Shown here piece by piece: positions 9,052-17,598 of a DNA stretch of 64,000 nt. Within the stretch, counting starts at the first letter, position 1, and every line of letters begins with the position of its first letter. The translations under genes were made by a program, and so were the position numbers. The notes beneath the pieces were generated by a model. It saw only the letters and a program-made list of their open reading frames with translations, searched no databases and was not told the DNA's origin. Origin of the DNA: Leptolyngbya sp. Heron Island J (GTDB taxonomy: Bacteria > Cyanobacteriota > Cyanobacteriia > Phormidesmidales > Phormidesmidaceae); the NCBI RefSeq assembly GCF_000482245.1, contig NZ_AWNH01000040.1, forward strand, positions 1-64,000, written 5' to 3'.

Positions 9052-9981
9052 CTATCCGGCTCCCTGACTGCCTTTGCGTTTACGGCGATGTCGTTCTAGC
9101 CGCTGCATAGCCATTTGCAAACTTAGACGCATGCGGTTAAAGGAGTCGGTAAGGTTGCCAACTTCGTCATCGGACCATTTGATAAATTCGGCTTTGGTGT
9201 CGCCCGTACTGACGGCTTCTGCAGTAGCGGCCATGCGATTAATCGGACGGACAACGTAGCGTTTAAGCCAGAAGTTGACCAGGAAAATTGCGATCGCAAA
9301 TACCCCTGTAAACACACCCAAGGTAATCAATAGGGATTGCTTAGCCGTATTAAAAACCGTTTGGGCCGGTACCGAAATAACCTGCGTACCGACAATTTCA
9401 TTCAATTGCCAATTAAAGCCATGCTCACTGCCATAAAGAGAAACCATACTTTTAGGGGCTTGGTCTGGGGAGCCATGGCAGGTCAGACAGGCCTCCTGCT
9501 TAATTTGAATAGGGCGAGCAATATAAAACAGCTTGCCACCGGGGGCAGGTCTAAACCCATGCAACTCATCACGACTGGCATCACGTTGAAATGAACTGAT
9601 CAGCGAAGTCTCAAAGTCATCAGCCTTGTCCTTAGGATTAGTCGGATCTAAAACCGCTTCCTTATAAAAAAAGTCTTCATAATTTTCATTAGACTGCAAC
9701 GTTGCAAACACCCGATGGGCTGAATAGCTAGGGACAATTTCTGGCAAAAATACCGCTTCACTTTCCTCCTCCAGTTCAGGGCGCACCTCATCGACGGTAT
9801 ACTGCCGCACGGAATTCATTGTTTCCATCAGCATCAGCGCCTTATTAGTCAGTTCTGTTTGGGCCGTATAGTTGAGCAGCCTAGAGAGAGCCACACCACT
9901 CATCAGAATGCCGCCCATAAAAACGACCATCAGCATCAGCGTAAACTTTTGTCCGAGTTTTAGTTTCGAAAGCGTTCCCAT
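9052..9981 (-). CDS. Membrane sensor with Tll0287-like (DUF3365) heme-c domain and HAMP
   Basis: A 309-residue membrane protein. A first transmembrane segment (about 13-33, LMLMVVFMGGILMSGVALS) is followed by an extracytoplasmic DUF3365 domain with one c-type heme site, CLTCH, near 185. A second membrane segment (LLITLGVFTGVFAIAIFLV) follows, then a HAMP domain (VVRPINRMAATAEAV to LTDSFNRMR) and a basic tail. No kinase or cyclase output domain follows, so it must signal through a partner. The ATG at 9981, with GGAG just upstream, is preferred over a TTG at 9993. It converges with the cyclase-kinase. A redox or gas sensor is plausible. Confidence 0.85.
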   Translation of the reverse strand: MGTLSKLKLGQKFTLMLMVVFMGGILMSGVALSRLLNYTAQTELTNKALMLMETMNSVRQYTVDEVRPELEEESEAVFLPEIVPSYSAHRVFATLQSNENYEDFFYKEAVLDPTNPKDKADDFETSLISSFQRDASRDELHGFRPAPGGKLFYIARPIQIKQEACLTCHGSPDQAPKSMVSLYGSEHGFNWQLNEIVGTQVISVPAQTVFNTAKQSLLITLGVFTGVFAIAIFLVNFWLKRYVVRPINRMAATAEAVSTGDTKAEFIKWSDDEVGNLTDSFNRMRLSLQMAMQRLERHRRKRKGSQGAG

Positions 9982-10321
9982 AGCTCCAAGCAAAAGAGGT
10001 TTTATCAGATCAGCTGTAGAGGCGTACAGTTGTGCGCCTCTACAGCCTATTGCCCTGTATCTAACGTATCTATTTGGCCCACATTAAGACTGTGAGTCAA
10101 ATCAATTGGCAATATTTCAATACAAACGCTTTTAGATCTTCAACCTCAGAGCCCGGTTTTCAGGTTTGATGCAGCGAAATTATGGAGTTGCTTGTGCTCA
10201 AAACCTTAGTGGCCAGGGAGATATTAGAATCCCCCTGGCTCGCTTTGAGTGAGGACAGACGAGCAATCTCAACTAATCAATACTTTTTTAGTAGGATTAG
10301 GGAAAATGCATAGCCTCGGTG
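9982..10321. other. Intergenic region with a 15-bp palindrome
   Basis: No gene is supported here. A strong stem of 15 pairs including one T-G wobble, GCTGTAGAGGCGTAC (10013-10027) with GTGCGCCTCTACAGC (10032-10046), lies 32 bases upstream of the heme-sensor start. It is probably a dispersed cyanobacterial palindrome within its leader. A second weak stem (GCCAGGG with CCCTGGC, about 10211-10239) lies past the CAP-RTX stop. Confidence 0.55.
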
Positions 10322-11413
10322 TTAAACCATCCGAAATGTGCTGCTGTCCAGATTGAGATTACCTGAGCCACGAATAACTGCAATTAGCTCATCTTGTTGA
10401 CCGGGACCATTGTCAATAAACAAGGCACGACCACTATCAACTCCCTGAGGGGATGAGCCTAACCGATAATTATGATCGTTGCTCAGCTGGATAATATCTC
10501 TCTCGCTCACCTTCAGATCGGTGATCAGCGCATAGTTCTTCGTTCCCAAAGAGTTAGCATTGCCATCGTCATATAGGGTACCTTTCTGATCACCCAAGAC
10601 AAAGGTGTCGCGACCGCTGCCACCAGTCATCACATCTTTCTCAGCTGAACGTCGATGCCAGGCTCCTTTTAAGACATCGTTGCCGGTTCCACCGATCAGT
10701 CTGTCATTGCCCGGACCTCCCAACAACTGATCATTGTCAGCGCCACCAAGAATATAGTCATTACCGTAATGACCGATCAGCTTGTCATTACCTTGATCAC
10801 CATAAATTTTGTCGTTACCTCCCTTCGCGTCGATAAAATCATTGCCTCCTTTACCACCGATACGCTGACTTTTGGAGCCGCCAATTAACCGATCCGCTCC
10901 ATCGGTTCCACGAATCACAGAGTTGTTGCTTGGATTAGGACTCGGGTTGGGGTTGGGACTCGGATTCGGGTTTGGATTGGGATTGGGATTCGAGTTTTCA
11001 ACAGTGCCCTTACCAAACACCTGTGTCCAATAGTGATTGTAGTTGGTGCTGCCAGTGTCATTTTCCAGATAATAATGGCCAATACCAATCTCGTTATAGT
11101 TGGGATTTAGCATGTTAGCTCGGTGACCGGAGCTATTCTTCCAACCATTGAAGACAGCTTGTGCAGAGCGCTGACCTGCAGCGATATTTTCACCAATAGT
11201 TCTAGATTCATAGCCTGCTTGTTGGGCACGGTCCCAGGGCTTGGAGCCATCTCTTCCTGTGTGGGAAAAGTAGTCCTGCCGTGCCATGTCTCTACTATGG
11301 TTGTCAGCGGCCCGTTCTAGGCTTTGATCCAGGAAGAGAGCCTTTAAACCGTTTTGCTGACGAAATTCATTAGTTAGTCTCAGAACTTCTTGTTCAAACG
11401 CTATATTCTGCAT
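10322..11413 (-). CDS. Secreted CAP-domain protein with RTX calcium-binding repeats
   Basis: A 363-residue protein. Residues 5-140 form a CAP (SCP/PR1) domain: [63 protein letters not shown] and YWTQVFG. A low-complexity Asn-Pro/Ser-Pro linker follows (about 144-166), then several GGxGxDxx-type RTX nonapeptides (about 170-255) that bind calcium, and a hydrophobic-aromatic end typical of type I secretion signals. There is no N-terminal signal peptide, which fits ABC-type (type I) export. It is likely an extracellular or sheath protein of unknown role. No T1SS transporter is encoded next to it. Confidence 0.9.
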   Translation of the reverse strand: MQNIAFEQEVLRLTNEFRQQNGLKALFLDQSLERAADNHSRDMARQDYFSHTGRDGSKPWDRAQQAGYESRTIGENIAAGQRSAQAVFNGWKNSSGHRANMLNPNYNEIGIGHYYLENDTGSTNYNHYWTQVFGKGTVENSNPNPNPNPNPSPNPNPSPNPSNNSVIRGTDGADRLIGGSKSQRIGGKGGNDFIDAKGGNDKIYGDQGNDKLIGHYGNDYILGGADNDQLLGGPGNDRLIGGTGNDVLKGAWHRRSAEKDVMTGGSGRDTFVLGDQKGTLYDDGNANSLGTKNYALITDLKVSERDIIQLSNDHNYRLGSSPQGVDSGRALFIDNGPGQQDELIAVIRGSGNLNLDSSTFRMV

Positions 11414-12666
11414 GTTCTCTATTGTTTAGGACTAGATTGCAAATGGCATTGATCCCCTTTGGAGCAGACAACATTTTTCAGGACGGTTTGAACTCAAATA
11501 GAGAGTTTAATTGGGCTCAAACTGCTCCCAACAATCAGTGTCTGTTTTGAAAAAGACCAAAGGGTTCTCTAGCTTTGAACACACGTGATCAGGTGAGTCA
11601 TAGACGCGATCTCACCAGCACAGAAACTTCCTGCACTTGTCGTAGTAATGGATTAAGCGTCAATTGCTACAGGTAATCGAGAACTTAGGAATGAGGATTC
11701 AATTAGGTCCTATCTTTTGCCGTACAGACGTTCCATGGAACATCTCTGCAGACAACATTTTTGGATCTGATAAAATCCTGATCCCTTCCTCGCTGTCGGC
11801 ATTCAATCGAATCAACAAGTTGTCTAGGCTCTAGCATCAGTTATGAGATTCAGCAAGTGATGTAATTGCAACAACTTTAATGCCGTATTTTCTTCTTAAG
11901 TGCGAGTTTTACACGTTCTCTGTGGCAGCTTGCACCTGTTTCCTGTTTGCATAATAAAAATCGAATTCGGCTATGTCAACAGTTCTAGATAATATGAACC
12001 ATGTTATTTACTGGATAATTCTGCGATCAGTCTTGATGGTAAAGGGTTTTAATGGTTTTAAAAAGAATTCAAGAAGTTCCTGTGAGGACGATGGGGATGA
12101 GATTTCTGCGATAAAATAGCCTGTTTGTTTTTCTTGTCTTTAGCCCCTGTGACGATATGAATAGTGACACAGATAGGGATAAACGATTCATAACGTAAAA
12201 AATGAAGCAAGGGTCTCAGTATGGACGATAGCAATGTGTAGTCAACCCAAAGATAGGAAAACGACTTAGCAGATTACACACAGAGAAAAAACCTTCGTCT
12301 TTAAGGGAACTGGAAATCGAACATTATCGATTTTCTGAATTTTTCGAACGTAATTGCACCGTTTCGAATTTTCTTTCGTGATACACTTCCAAGTCCTGTA
12401 ATAAATCGCGGCTCACCATAATCATACAGATCCAGTAGGATAGGGATGGAAGCAGGCTCTTGCAGGATTGAATGCACCGGAATTACAGGCAACTCGGGAT
12501 GAGTTAGCCATGTCAGTCAGATGGGTAATGATGTAGGAACCCACTCTAGGCTCCAGGCTCTGCCTGGGAGCGAGGGGAGAGTACCAATATCATTTCCTGG
12601 GAGAAAAATAAATCTGAGTTTCGCGAATAGAACTGTGCATAATCTGTTCATGGTTCAAACTCAGCA
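11414..12666. other. Long intergenic region upstream of the CAP-RTX gene and downstream of the DGR
   Basis: About 1.25 kb with no gene I can support. A 63-codon minus-strand reading frame (12301-12492) has no recognisable features. The stretch contains one copy of a 105-base dispersed repeat (11683-11787) and, at about 12549-12574, the small palindrome ggctccaggctctgcctggg, related sequence of which also occurs near 18640. It looks like decayed or regulatory sequence. Confidence 0.5.
11683..11787. repeat. 105-base dispersed repeat, copy 1
   Basis: It matches 43710-43814 over 105 bases without gaps, with 7 differences (about 93% identity). Both copies centre on a hairpin, here AGACGTTC (11726-11733) and GAACATCT (11738-11745) with a CATG loop. 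Relative to copy 2, one stem pair is changed on both sides (G-C to A-T) and one pair is broken. It is a non-coding repeat, perhaps a small MITE-like or RNA-structured element. Confidence 0.85.
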
Positions 12667-12721
12667 AGCAGCTTAGTCAATTAGTGCTGGGCAACCGTTC
12701 AGCATTGCCTACTAAGCTGCT
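12667..12721. repeat. Nested stem-loop beside the DGR template repeat
   Basis: An 11-bp perfect outer stem pairs AGCAGCTTAGT (12667-12677) with ACTAAGCTGCT (12711-12721). Inside it is a 7-pair stem including one G-T wobble, AGTGCTG (12683-12689) with CAGCATT (12700-12706). It lies about 110 bases beyond the TR in the direction of DGR transcription, so it may belong to the 3' part of the TR RNA or act as a terminator. Confidence 0.6.
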
Positions 12722-12831
12722 CAGCACAGGTTGATTTTTGGATACGGTTACCTCATATCACCGGAGCAATGGCTGGACTCTTCCTACACGCTTGATGAAT
12801 TCCCATCCACCAACTCTGGCTGTGAAGAGTA

Positions 12832-12951
12832 CTGGGAGGAAAACAGACCACTCGAAAACCAATATTGTTGTAGTAGTTGTCGAGGTCGTTCCTGTTGCGA
12901 TTAGCAGAGCGGCAGTTGTCCGGATTGTTGTTCCAGGAACCGCCCCGCAGT
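12832..12951 (-). repeat. DGR template repeat (TR)
   Basis: On the minus strand this reads CTGCGGGGCGGTTCCTGG and onward. It aligns without gaps with the VR at 14565-14684. In the target reading frame it would encode an Asn-rich stretch (LRGGSW-NNNPDNCRSANRNRNDL then DNYYNN-IGFRVVCFPP), with AAC/AAT codons at the variable sites, as is classic for DGR templates. TR and VR differ at 15 positions, and all 15 are adenines in the TR sense strand. The TR lies 59 bases downstream of the RT stop, not upstream of RT as in the Bordetella phage element. Its reverse strand contains chance open frames that are not genes. Confidence 0.95.
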
Positions 12952-13010
12952 CGGTGATGCCTGTCCCGTCGTAGGTTTCCTTTTTGATCACGAGTGATCT
13001 TAGGAAAAGG

Positions 13011-14078
13011 CTACAGGTCTAATTGTGCCGCAAAAGGTAGTGTGAGAAGTATTTGGTTTTGTAACTGCCAGGTATCACCATGGTTGAGATGAGCAAACCA
13101 GCTTTGCAATGATTGTTGAATCTGTTCCAGAGGCATGGTTTCACGTTGATAGGCGAGTTTTAGATCCTTTATTCGACGACGACCGCGCTTAAGATTGCTA
13201 GAACAGACTCGAATACGGTTAGGTAAGACTCTAAATCCAAGAAAGGTGGCACCTACTTTGGTTTCAAAGAGTTGACTTTTGATGGGATGAATTTTGAGTC
13301 GGAGGGTAGCGAGATAGGCTTCTATGTATTCTCTTGCGTCTTGTAAAAAAGCTTTGTCATCGCTGAATAGGGCAAAATCATCCACATAGCGAACATAGCG
13401 TTTAACGTGGAGGTTTTCTTTGATGAAATGGTCAAAGCCATTGAGGTAAACATTGGCAAAGAACTGACTGGTGAGGTTGCCAATAGGGAGACCTCGACGA
13501 CGCATAGCGGGGGTAATCAGAGTGTCACCAGAGAAATAATTAATTACGGTTTCTTGTTCGTTGCTGCCGTCGATAATCGCATCGACTAACCGGAGGGTAT
13601 CTTTGCACTTGATCTTGCGACGGATTAAGGTTTTGAGGATCTCAAGGTCAATTGATGGAAAGTATTTACGAATGTCGCACTGTAAAACGTAGCGACTGGA
13701 GCGAGAGAATTTAATAAATTTAGCCAGGGCACGATGGGTGCCAAAACCTACTCGATTGGCATAGGAGTCAGCAATAAAACTACGTTCAAATAGGGGACAA
13801 ATGACAGTACAAAGGGCATGGTGAACCACTCGATCTCGATAGGGTGCGGCGGAAATCATGCGTGGTTTTGGATCGATAATTTTAAACGTTTTATACGCTC
13901 CAGGCTGATAGGTTTTAGTTGCTAATTCTGCCTGTAATTGGATAAGGTTATGTTCTAGATTGAAGTTAAATTCCAGAACATTTTCTCGGAATCGCTTGTC
14001 TTTTTCTGCTTTTCAAGCTGATAGTAATAAGTTTTCAAACTCAATGATGTGGGGCCAGAGATTTCCGTGGCGCTTCAT
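13011..14078 (-). pseudogene. DGR reverse transcriptase, frame interrupted by TGA at codon 22
   Basis: The intact frame 13011-13859 (282 codons) contains the RT core: [27 protein letters not shown], the DGR-type motif [14 protein letters not shown], catalytic YVDD (residues 231-234 of the full frame) and ATFLGFRV. The frame clearly continues upstream with family-typical sequence ([34 protein letters not shown]). It reaches an ATG at 14078 that begins MKRHGNLWPHIIEFENLLLSA and is then cut by TGA at 14013-14015, where relatives often have Arg. The ATG overlaps the 3' end of avd by 38 bases, the usual DGR arrangement. Either the gene is inactivated, or TGA is recoded, or an internal start yields a shortened protein lacking the N-terminal region, or there is a sequencing error. 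Confidence 0.9.
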
Positions 14079-14418
14079 GGTGTTTTACCTTTTGTTGTTT
14101 GATCCAGCCACCCAGCTCATTGCCAATGGCATCAAGTCTTTGACAGATATATCCGTAGCGTTGGGCATCCATTTGTTGAAAGTCGAGAAGCAGCCGAGTT
14201 TGATAGCGTAATATATCTAACTGACTGTTAAGATTTTCCAGACGAGTGAGTTTTTGGCGTTCGTAGCGTGCTTTAATTAGGTGTTCTAGAAAATCGTATA
14301 GGCCAGACGTCATTCGGTCACCTAGTAGGAATTTATGATTCTTTGGTAGTCGGTTGAGTATAGGCACATACCACTTAATTAGGTCGTAGGTTTTCTGAAT
14401 AATTGGTAGTTCTTTCAT
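14041..14418 (-). CDS. avd: DGR accessory variability determinant (Avd)
   Basis: A 125-residue helical protein of the bAvd four-helix-bundle family. In DGRs Avd forms a basic pentamer that binds the RT and is needed for mutagenic retrohoming. The opening MKELPIIQKTYDLIKWYVP, then LPKNHKFLLGDRM and ALIKARYERQK-like LEHLIKARYERQK, are the family signature (S23-ribosomal/Avd-like). The C-terminus GGWIKQQKVKHHEAP is basic. It overlaps the RT start downstream and lies 140 bases from the target gene, with a terminator-like hairpin between. Confidence 0.93.
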   Translation of the reverse strand: MKELPIIQKTYDLIKWYVPILNRLPKNHKFLLGDRMTSGLYDFLEHLIKARYERQKLTRLENLNSQLDILRYQTRLLLDFQQMDAQRYGYICQRLDAIGNELGGWIKQQKVKHHEAPRKSLAPHH

Positions 14419-14480
14419 GGAGGCAGTATAAATACCTTTTTCTAATTTTTATTTAAAAATCTCTGAAAACTTCAAAATTG

Positions 14481-14510
14481 CAAAAAAAATTTAAAGCGCT
14501 TCGCGCTAAA
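14481..14510 (-). terminator. Rho-independent-type terminator after the DGR target gene
   Basis: On the minus strand a short GC stem AGCGC-GAA-GCGCT (14495-14507) is followed by TTTAAA and a run of eight T (14482-14489). It lies about 50 bases beyond the VR. It may end the target transcript, separating it from avd-RT, or serve as the hairpin found downstream of many DGR VRs. Confidence 0.65.
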
Positions 14511-14557
14511 GAGGGAAAAGAAATTAGATCAAAGTGCAAGAGTGTAAAGCGCCAATA

Positions 14558-17023
14558 TTATGTCCTGGGAGGAAAACAGACCACCCGAAAACCAATATCG
14601 TAGTAGAAGAGGTCGAGGTCGAGCCTGTAGCGATTAGCAGAGCGGCAGCCGACCGGATTGAAGTACCAGGAACCGCCCCGCAGTATTTTTATTTTGCCAG
14701 AAGATATCCATGCGCTTCCATCTTTAGGGGCATCTTTATAGGTGTCGTGCCAGTCATCTAAGCACCATTCCCATACGTTGCCATGCATGTCGTAAAGGCC
14801 AAATGAGTTTGCGATCGCAAAACTCCCTACCTTAGTGGTCTCTTTGCGATACTGCCCTTTTGGCCCATTGCCGTAAGTAGAACTACCCCTATAATTAGCT
14901 AAATCTGTTGTAATCGTGGGACCAAAATGGAACGGCGTTTTAGTTCCGGCCCGACATGCATATTCCCATTGAGCCTCGCTGGGTAGTTTATACTCCTTCT
15001 TTGTCTTTTTCGACAATCGCTTACAAAACTCTTCAGCATCTTCCCAACTAATTTGTTCGACTGGTCGCTTGGTTCCTTTAAATCTGGCCGGATCTCCTTT
15101 CAAATCACGATTAATCTTGTCAAGCTTTGCCACTGCCTGCCACTGCTCTTGGGTAACCGCAAACTTCCCCATCCAAAACTCAGGCACCGTCACCTGATGC
15201 TGTGGATACTCATCCTTGCTAGCATCTTTTTCTCCCTCAGCAGCCCCCATCATAAACGTGTTACCTGGTATCCGCACCATCTCTAGCTTGATTCCATCAT
15301 CCAAATCTTCAGCAAAAAACTCTGCCTCTTTTTCCAGAGTTTCGATTACTTTACCGTTCTCATCCACCTGAATAGTTTCAAAGGAGAATTTGAGGTTTGG
15401 CTCATTTTGAGTTTGATATTCTTGAACAGATAAGTTGATCTGATTCTTAAGTTTCAGCCAAACATAATTCTGAAAGAGTTCAAGTTTGTTCCAAACCTGC
15501 CAAAAGCTTGAAAAGCTTTTATTTTGGAAAGAAAGAGTTGCCCCACCGACGATTGTAGGTGGTTCAAATCCCAAGATTTCCCGCTGATGGGGTAACTGTG
15601 ACCAATCGCCTTCATCGGCCATCCATAACACTCTTACCCAACGATAGGTTCCATGGTTATCACTGCATATATCAGTGTCTAATACCTCAACGATATGGGT
15701 AACCCGAGCACGCTGATGTAGGATAATTAACTCATGTGCCGATGGAGTTTGAGCACCTTTACTACTTGCAGGCCAGAATAATTCAAATACTCTAGAGTCT
15801 ACAGAGCCACCACTCTGTTTAATGCGCTGAAGTGTGTATGCCCACCCGTTTGGATCTTTGATATTTTTGAGGTAGAGAATTTTCGAAGTATCAGCAAGAG
15901 TCTTATAAGGTACTTCAGGTAGAGGATTTAAACTTTTTTCAAGCCTATGACCCAAAATCCCTACCTCTGCTGCCTGCACATCTTCATCTCGTAAATTTAG
16001 CAACCGCTTTAACTCTTCAAAATCTTCAATGATTTCACGGGAAAATGGGTAGGCTTCCTCTTTCTCAGCTTTCAATGCTTGAGTATAGGTTTCTAGATGA
16101 TTTGCCCTTTCTTTGTAGGGCTTGAGAACTTCATCTAAAATCTTTTCTGCATCTGTATTTGAGACTTTAAATTGTGTCTGTTTCTGCTTCAAAGTGGCTT
16201 TCGCCGCATAATTTAAACGACCATTTCTCTCGTTGACTTTACGCTGTACTTCTTTTCGATAACGTTGTGCATTATCTACCTGCACCTTAGCAATAATAAT
16301 TCCAGGTCCCTGTTCTTTATTAAACATGAGGGGTTCCATAGCAGGTGCCGCTGCTTTTACCTGGGTATACACATACTGATGTAAATCCCCAATGGCAATA
16401 AAGTTTTGTCCGTCCGGTGCTGCACCACCTGTTCTTAAGCCTTCTACTAAATAGCGGGTATACACCGACAAATCTTCACCTTCTTGTTCTAGGGCGTATT
16501 TCATTGATGTGGCAGCTGTCAGCACACACCAGCCCTTACCTCCCAAATAAGTTTCAACATCGACACTGCCATCATCCATAGCTAAAAAGCCATCAACAAA
16601 CGCTCCAGCAAAGCAACAATCTAAAATGATGACTTTACGCCTAGTAGGGGAACTCTCAATCACATCTTTCAGAAAATCAGCAGACACTGCTGTTCCCATA
16701 TTTGGACTACCGTTTCCAAAAAGCTGAGTTTGGGCAGTGGATAGATAAAATTTGCCAGACATCATATCCTTGATGCCGTGACCTGTGAAATAAAACAGCA
16801 CCATGTCATGTTGAGTGAGGTTTTGGGTAAACACTTCACTAATGCGAGACCGCATTGTGAATAAATCCGGATTAATCAGCGGCACCACCTGATCAAAACC
16901 ACCAATCTCAGGATTTTCCAGCAATTCTTGCATGGCACCCACACCATTAGCCGGACATCGCAACGGCTTTAGCCCATTGCCATACTCCCCAACACCAATC
17001 AGCAATGCAATCTTTCTAGCCAT
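14558..17023 (-). CDS. Caspase (C14)-FGE fusion, DGR variable target protein
   Basis: An 821-residue protein. Residues 1-250 form an orthocaspase domain: KIALLIGVGEYG, catalytic His82 in YFTGHG, and catalytic Cys137 in LDCCFAG. A helical middle follows (about 270-360, with ATLKQKQTQFKVSNTDAEKI and LLNLRDEDVQAAE), like repeats seen in other cyanobacterial signalling proteins. Next is an uncharacterised beta-rich segment (about 380-500), then an FGE/sulfatase-modifying-factor domain (about 580-821: PGNTFMMGAAEGE, SWEDAEEFCKRLS, SEAQWEYACRAGT, DMHGNVWEWC). The last about 40 residues are the DGR variable region. The EACC1-like gene lies just upstream. Predicted role: ligand sensing by the variable FGE fold triggers the caspase. 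There is no signal peptide, so it acts in the cytoplasm. Confidence 0.95.
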   Translation of the reverse strand: MARKIALLIGVGEYGNGLKPLRCPANGVGAMQELLENPEIGGFDQVVPLINPDLFTMRSRISEVFTQNLTQHDMVLFYFTGHGIKDMMSGKFYLSTAQTQLFGNGSPNMGTAVSADFLKDVIESSPTRRKVIILDCCFAGAFVDGFLAMDDGSVDVETYLGGKGWCVLTAATSMKYALEQEGEDLSVYTRYLVEGLRTGGAAPDGQNFIAIGDLHQYVYTQVKAAAPAMEPLMFNKEQGPGIIIAKVQVDNAQRYRKEVQRKVNERNGRLNYAAKATLKQKQTQFKVSNTDAEKILDEVLKPYKERANHLETYTQALKAEKEEAYPFSREIIEDFEELKRLLNLRDEDVQAAEVGILGHRLEKSLNPLPEVPYKTLADTSKILYLKNIKDPNGWAYTLQRIKQSGGSVDSRVFELFWPASSKGAQTPSAHELIILHQRARVTHIVEVLDTDICSDNHGTYRWVRVLWMADEGDWSQLPHQREILGFEPPTIVGGATLSFQNKSFSSFWQVWNKLELFQNYVWLKLKNQINLSVQEYQTQNEPNLKFSFETIQVDENGKVIETLEKEAEFFAEDLDDGIKLEMVRIPGNTFMMGAAEGEKDASKDEYPQHQVTVPEFWMGKFAVTQEQWQAVAKLDKINRDLKGDPARFKGTKRPVEQISWEDAEEFCKRLSKKTKKEYKLPSEAQWEYACRAGTKTPFHFGPTITTDLANYRGSSTYGNGPKGQYRKETTKVGSFAIANSFGLYDMHGNVWEWCLDDWHDTYKDAPKDGSAWISSGKIKILRGGSWYFNPVGCRSANRYRLDLDLFYYDIGFRVVCFPPRT
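14565..14684 (-). repeat. DGR variable repeat (VR) in the caspase-FGE gene
   Basis: This is the 3' end of the target gene and encodes LRGGSWYFNPVGCRSANRYR and onward through IGFRVVCFPP. It matches the TR at 12832-12951 at every position that is not adenine in the TR. The 15 changes give 10 amino-acid replacements (for example N to Y, F, G, L and D; D to V; Y to F) plus one silent CGA to CGG. The invariant flanks RGGSW, CRSANR and IGFRVVC are kept. The VR ends at the GC-containing CCTCCCAG, a few codons from the stop. Confidence 0.95.
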
Positions 17024-17088
17024 TCACCCAGCAGTCAGCACCTTCCAATTCTTTCAGCCCTCAACCAGCCAATTCCCCACTGTTTTGA

Positions 17089-17481
17089 TTAACTATCCTG
17101 TAGTTTCTGCGCTGCTGCAACCAGTTTTTCAAGCGTCTCATCAAAGTTATCCGGGCGGACATTCTTCGCCCCAATGCTGGCTTTCTTCCCATCGACTTCC
17201 AGGGTAAATTCAATCGGTTTACCAGGCAGCCGTTCATAAGCATCCTGACACACCTGCTTAATCCCCTCAACAGTTATTTCTGCCGTCAAAACACTCCACA
17301 GCCAGTTAGCACCCATGCCCCCGTCGGGCACCTCCGGGTCTGCCACCCGCTGCACATCTTCCACCTCATCTAACGCCCGCAGTTCCTGAAACACCGTTTG
17401 GGTTAGCGTTTCCTGCTGCTCTTCGGGCATATCACTATCTGCCGCACGCCAGTCAATCGTCAGCAAAATCGTATCAGCCAT
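17089..17481 (-). CDS. EACC1-like small protein (effector-associated constant component)
   Basis: A 130-residue acidic protein immediately upstream of the caspase-FGE gene on the same strand (65 bases apart), so probably in one operon. It opens with a beta strand TILLTIDWRA, has LRALDEVEDVQRV then VPDGGMGANWLWSVLTAEIT, and ends in a beta hairpin EFTLEVDGKKASIGAKN and a helix. This layout resembles the EACC1 domain, the constant partner of effectors in NTP-dependent conflict systems. The match is from memory and the similarity is modest. If correct, the pair is a two-gene effector module with a DGR-diversified sensor. Confidence 0.6.
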   Translation of the reverse strand: MADTILLTIDWRAADSDMPEEQQETLTQTVFQELRALDEVEDVQRVADPEVPDGGMGANWLWSVLTAEITVEGIKQVCQDAYERLPGKPIEFTLEVDGKKASIGAKNVRPDNFDETLEKLVAAAQKLQDS

Positions 17482-17598
17482 AGCAGGGTATATTAGTTGC
17501 CACCGCAGTATTCTAGCTAAATCAACTGCTACAACTCAGATTTGTAGTATTGCCTTAATAGACTATCCACAGAAGGTCATTCAGCCAACCTCGGGAAA

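Noticed and set aside
12301-12492. A 63-codon minus-strand frame in the long gap
   Set aside because: No ribosome-binding site, no recognisable motif, and the surrounding DNA looks non-coding.
12738-12991. Reading frames of 77-78 codons on both strands across the TR
   Set aside because: They are by-products of the TR, which mirrors the end of the target gene. They have no start signals or family match.
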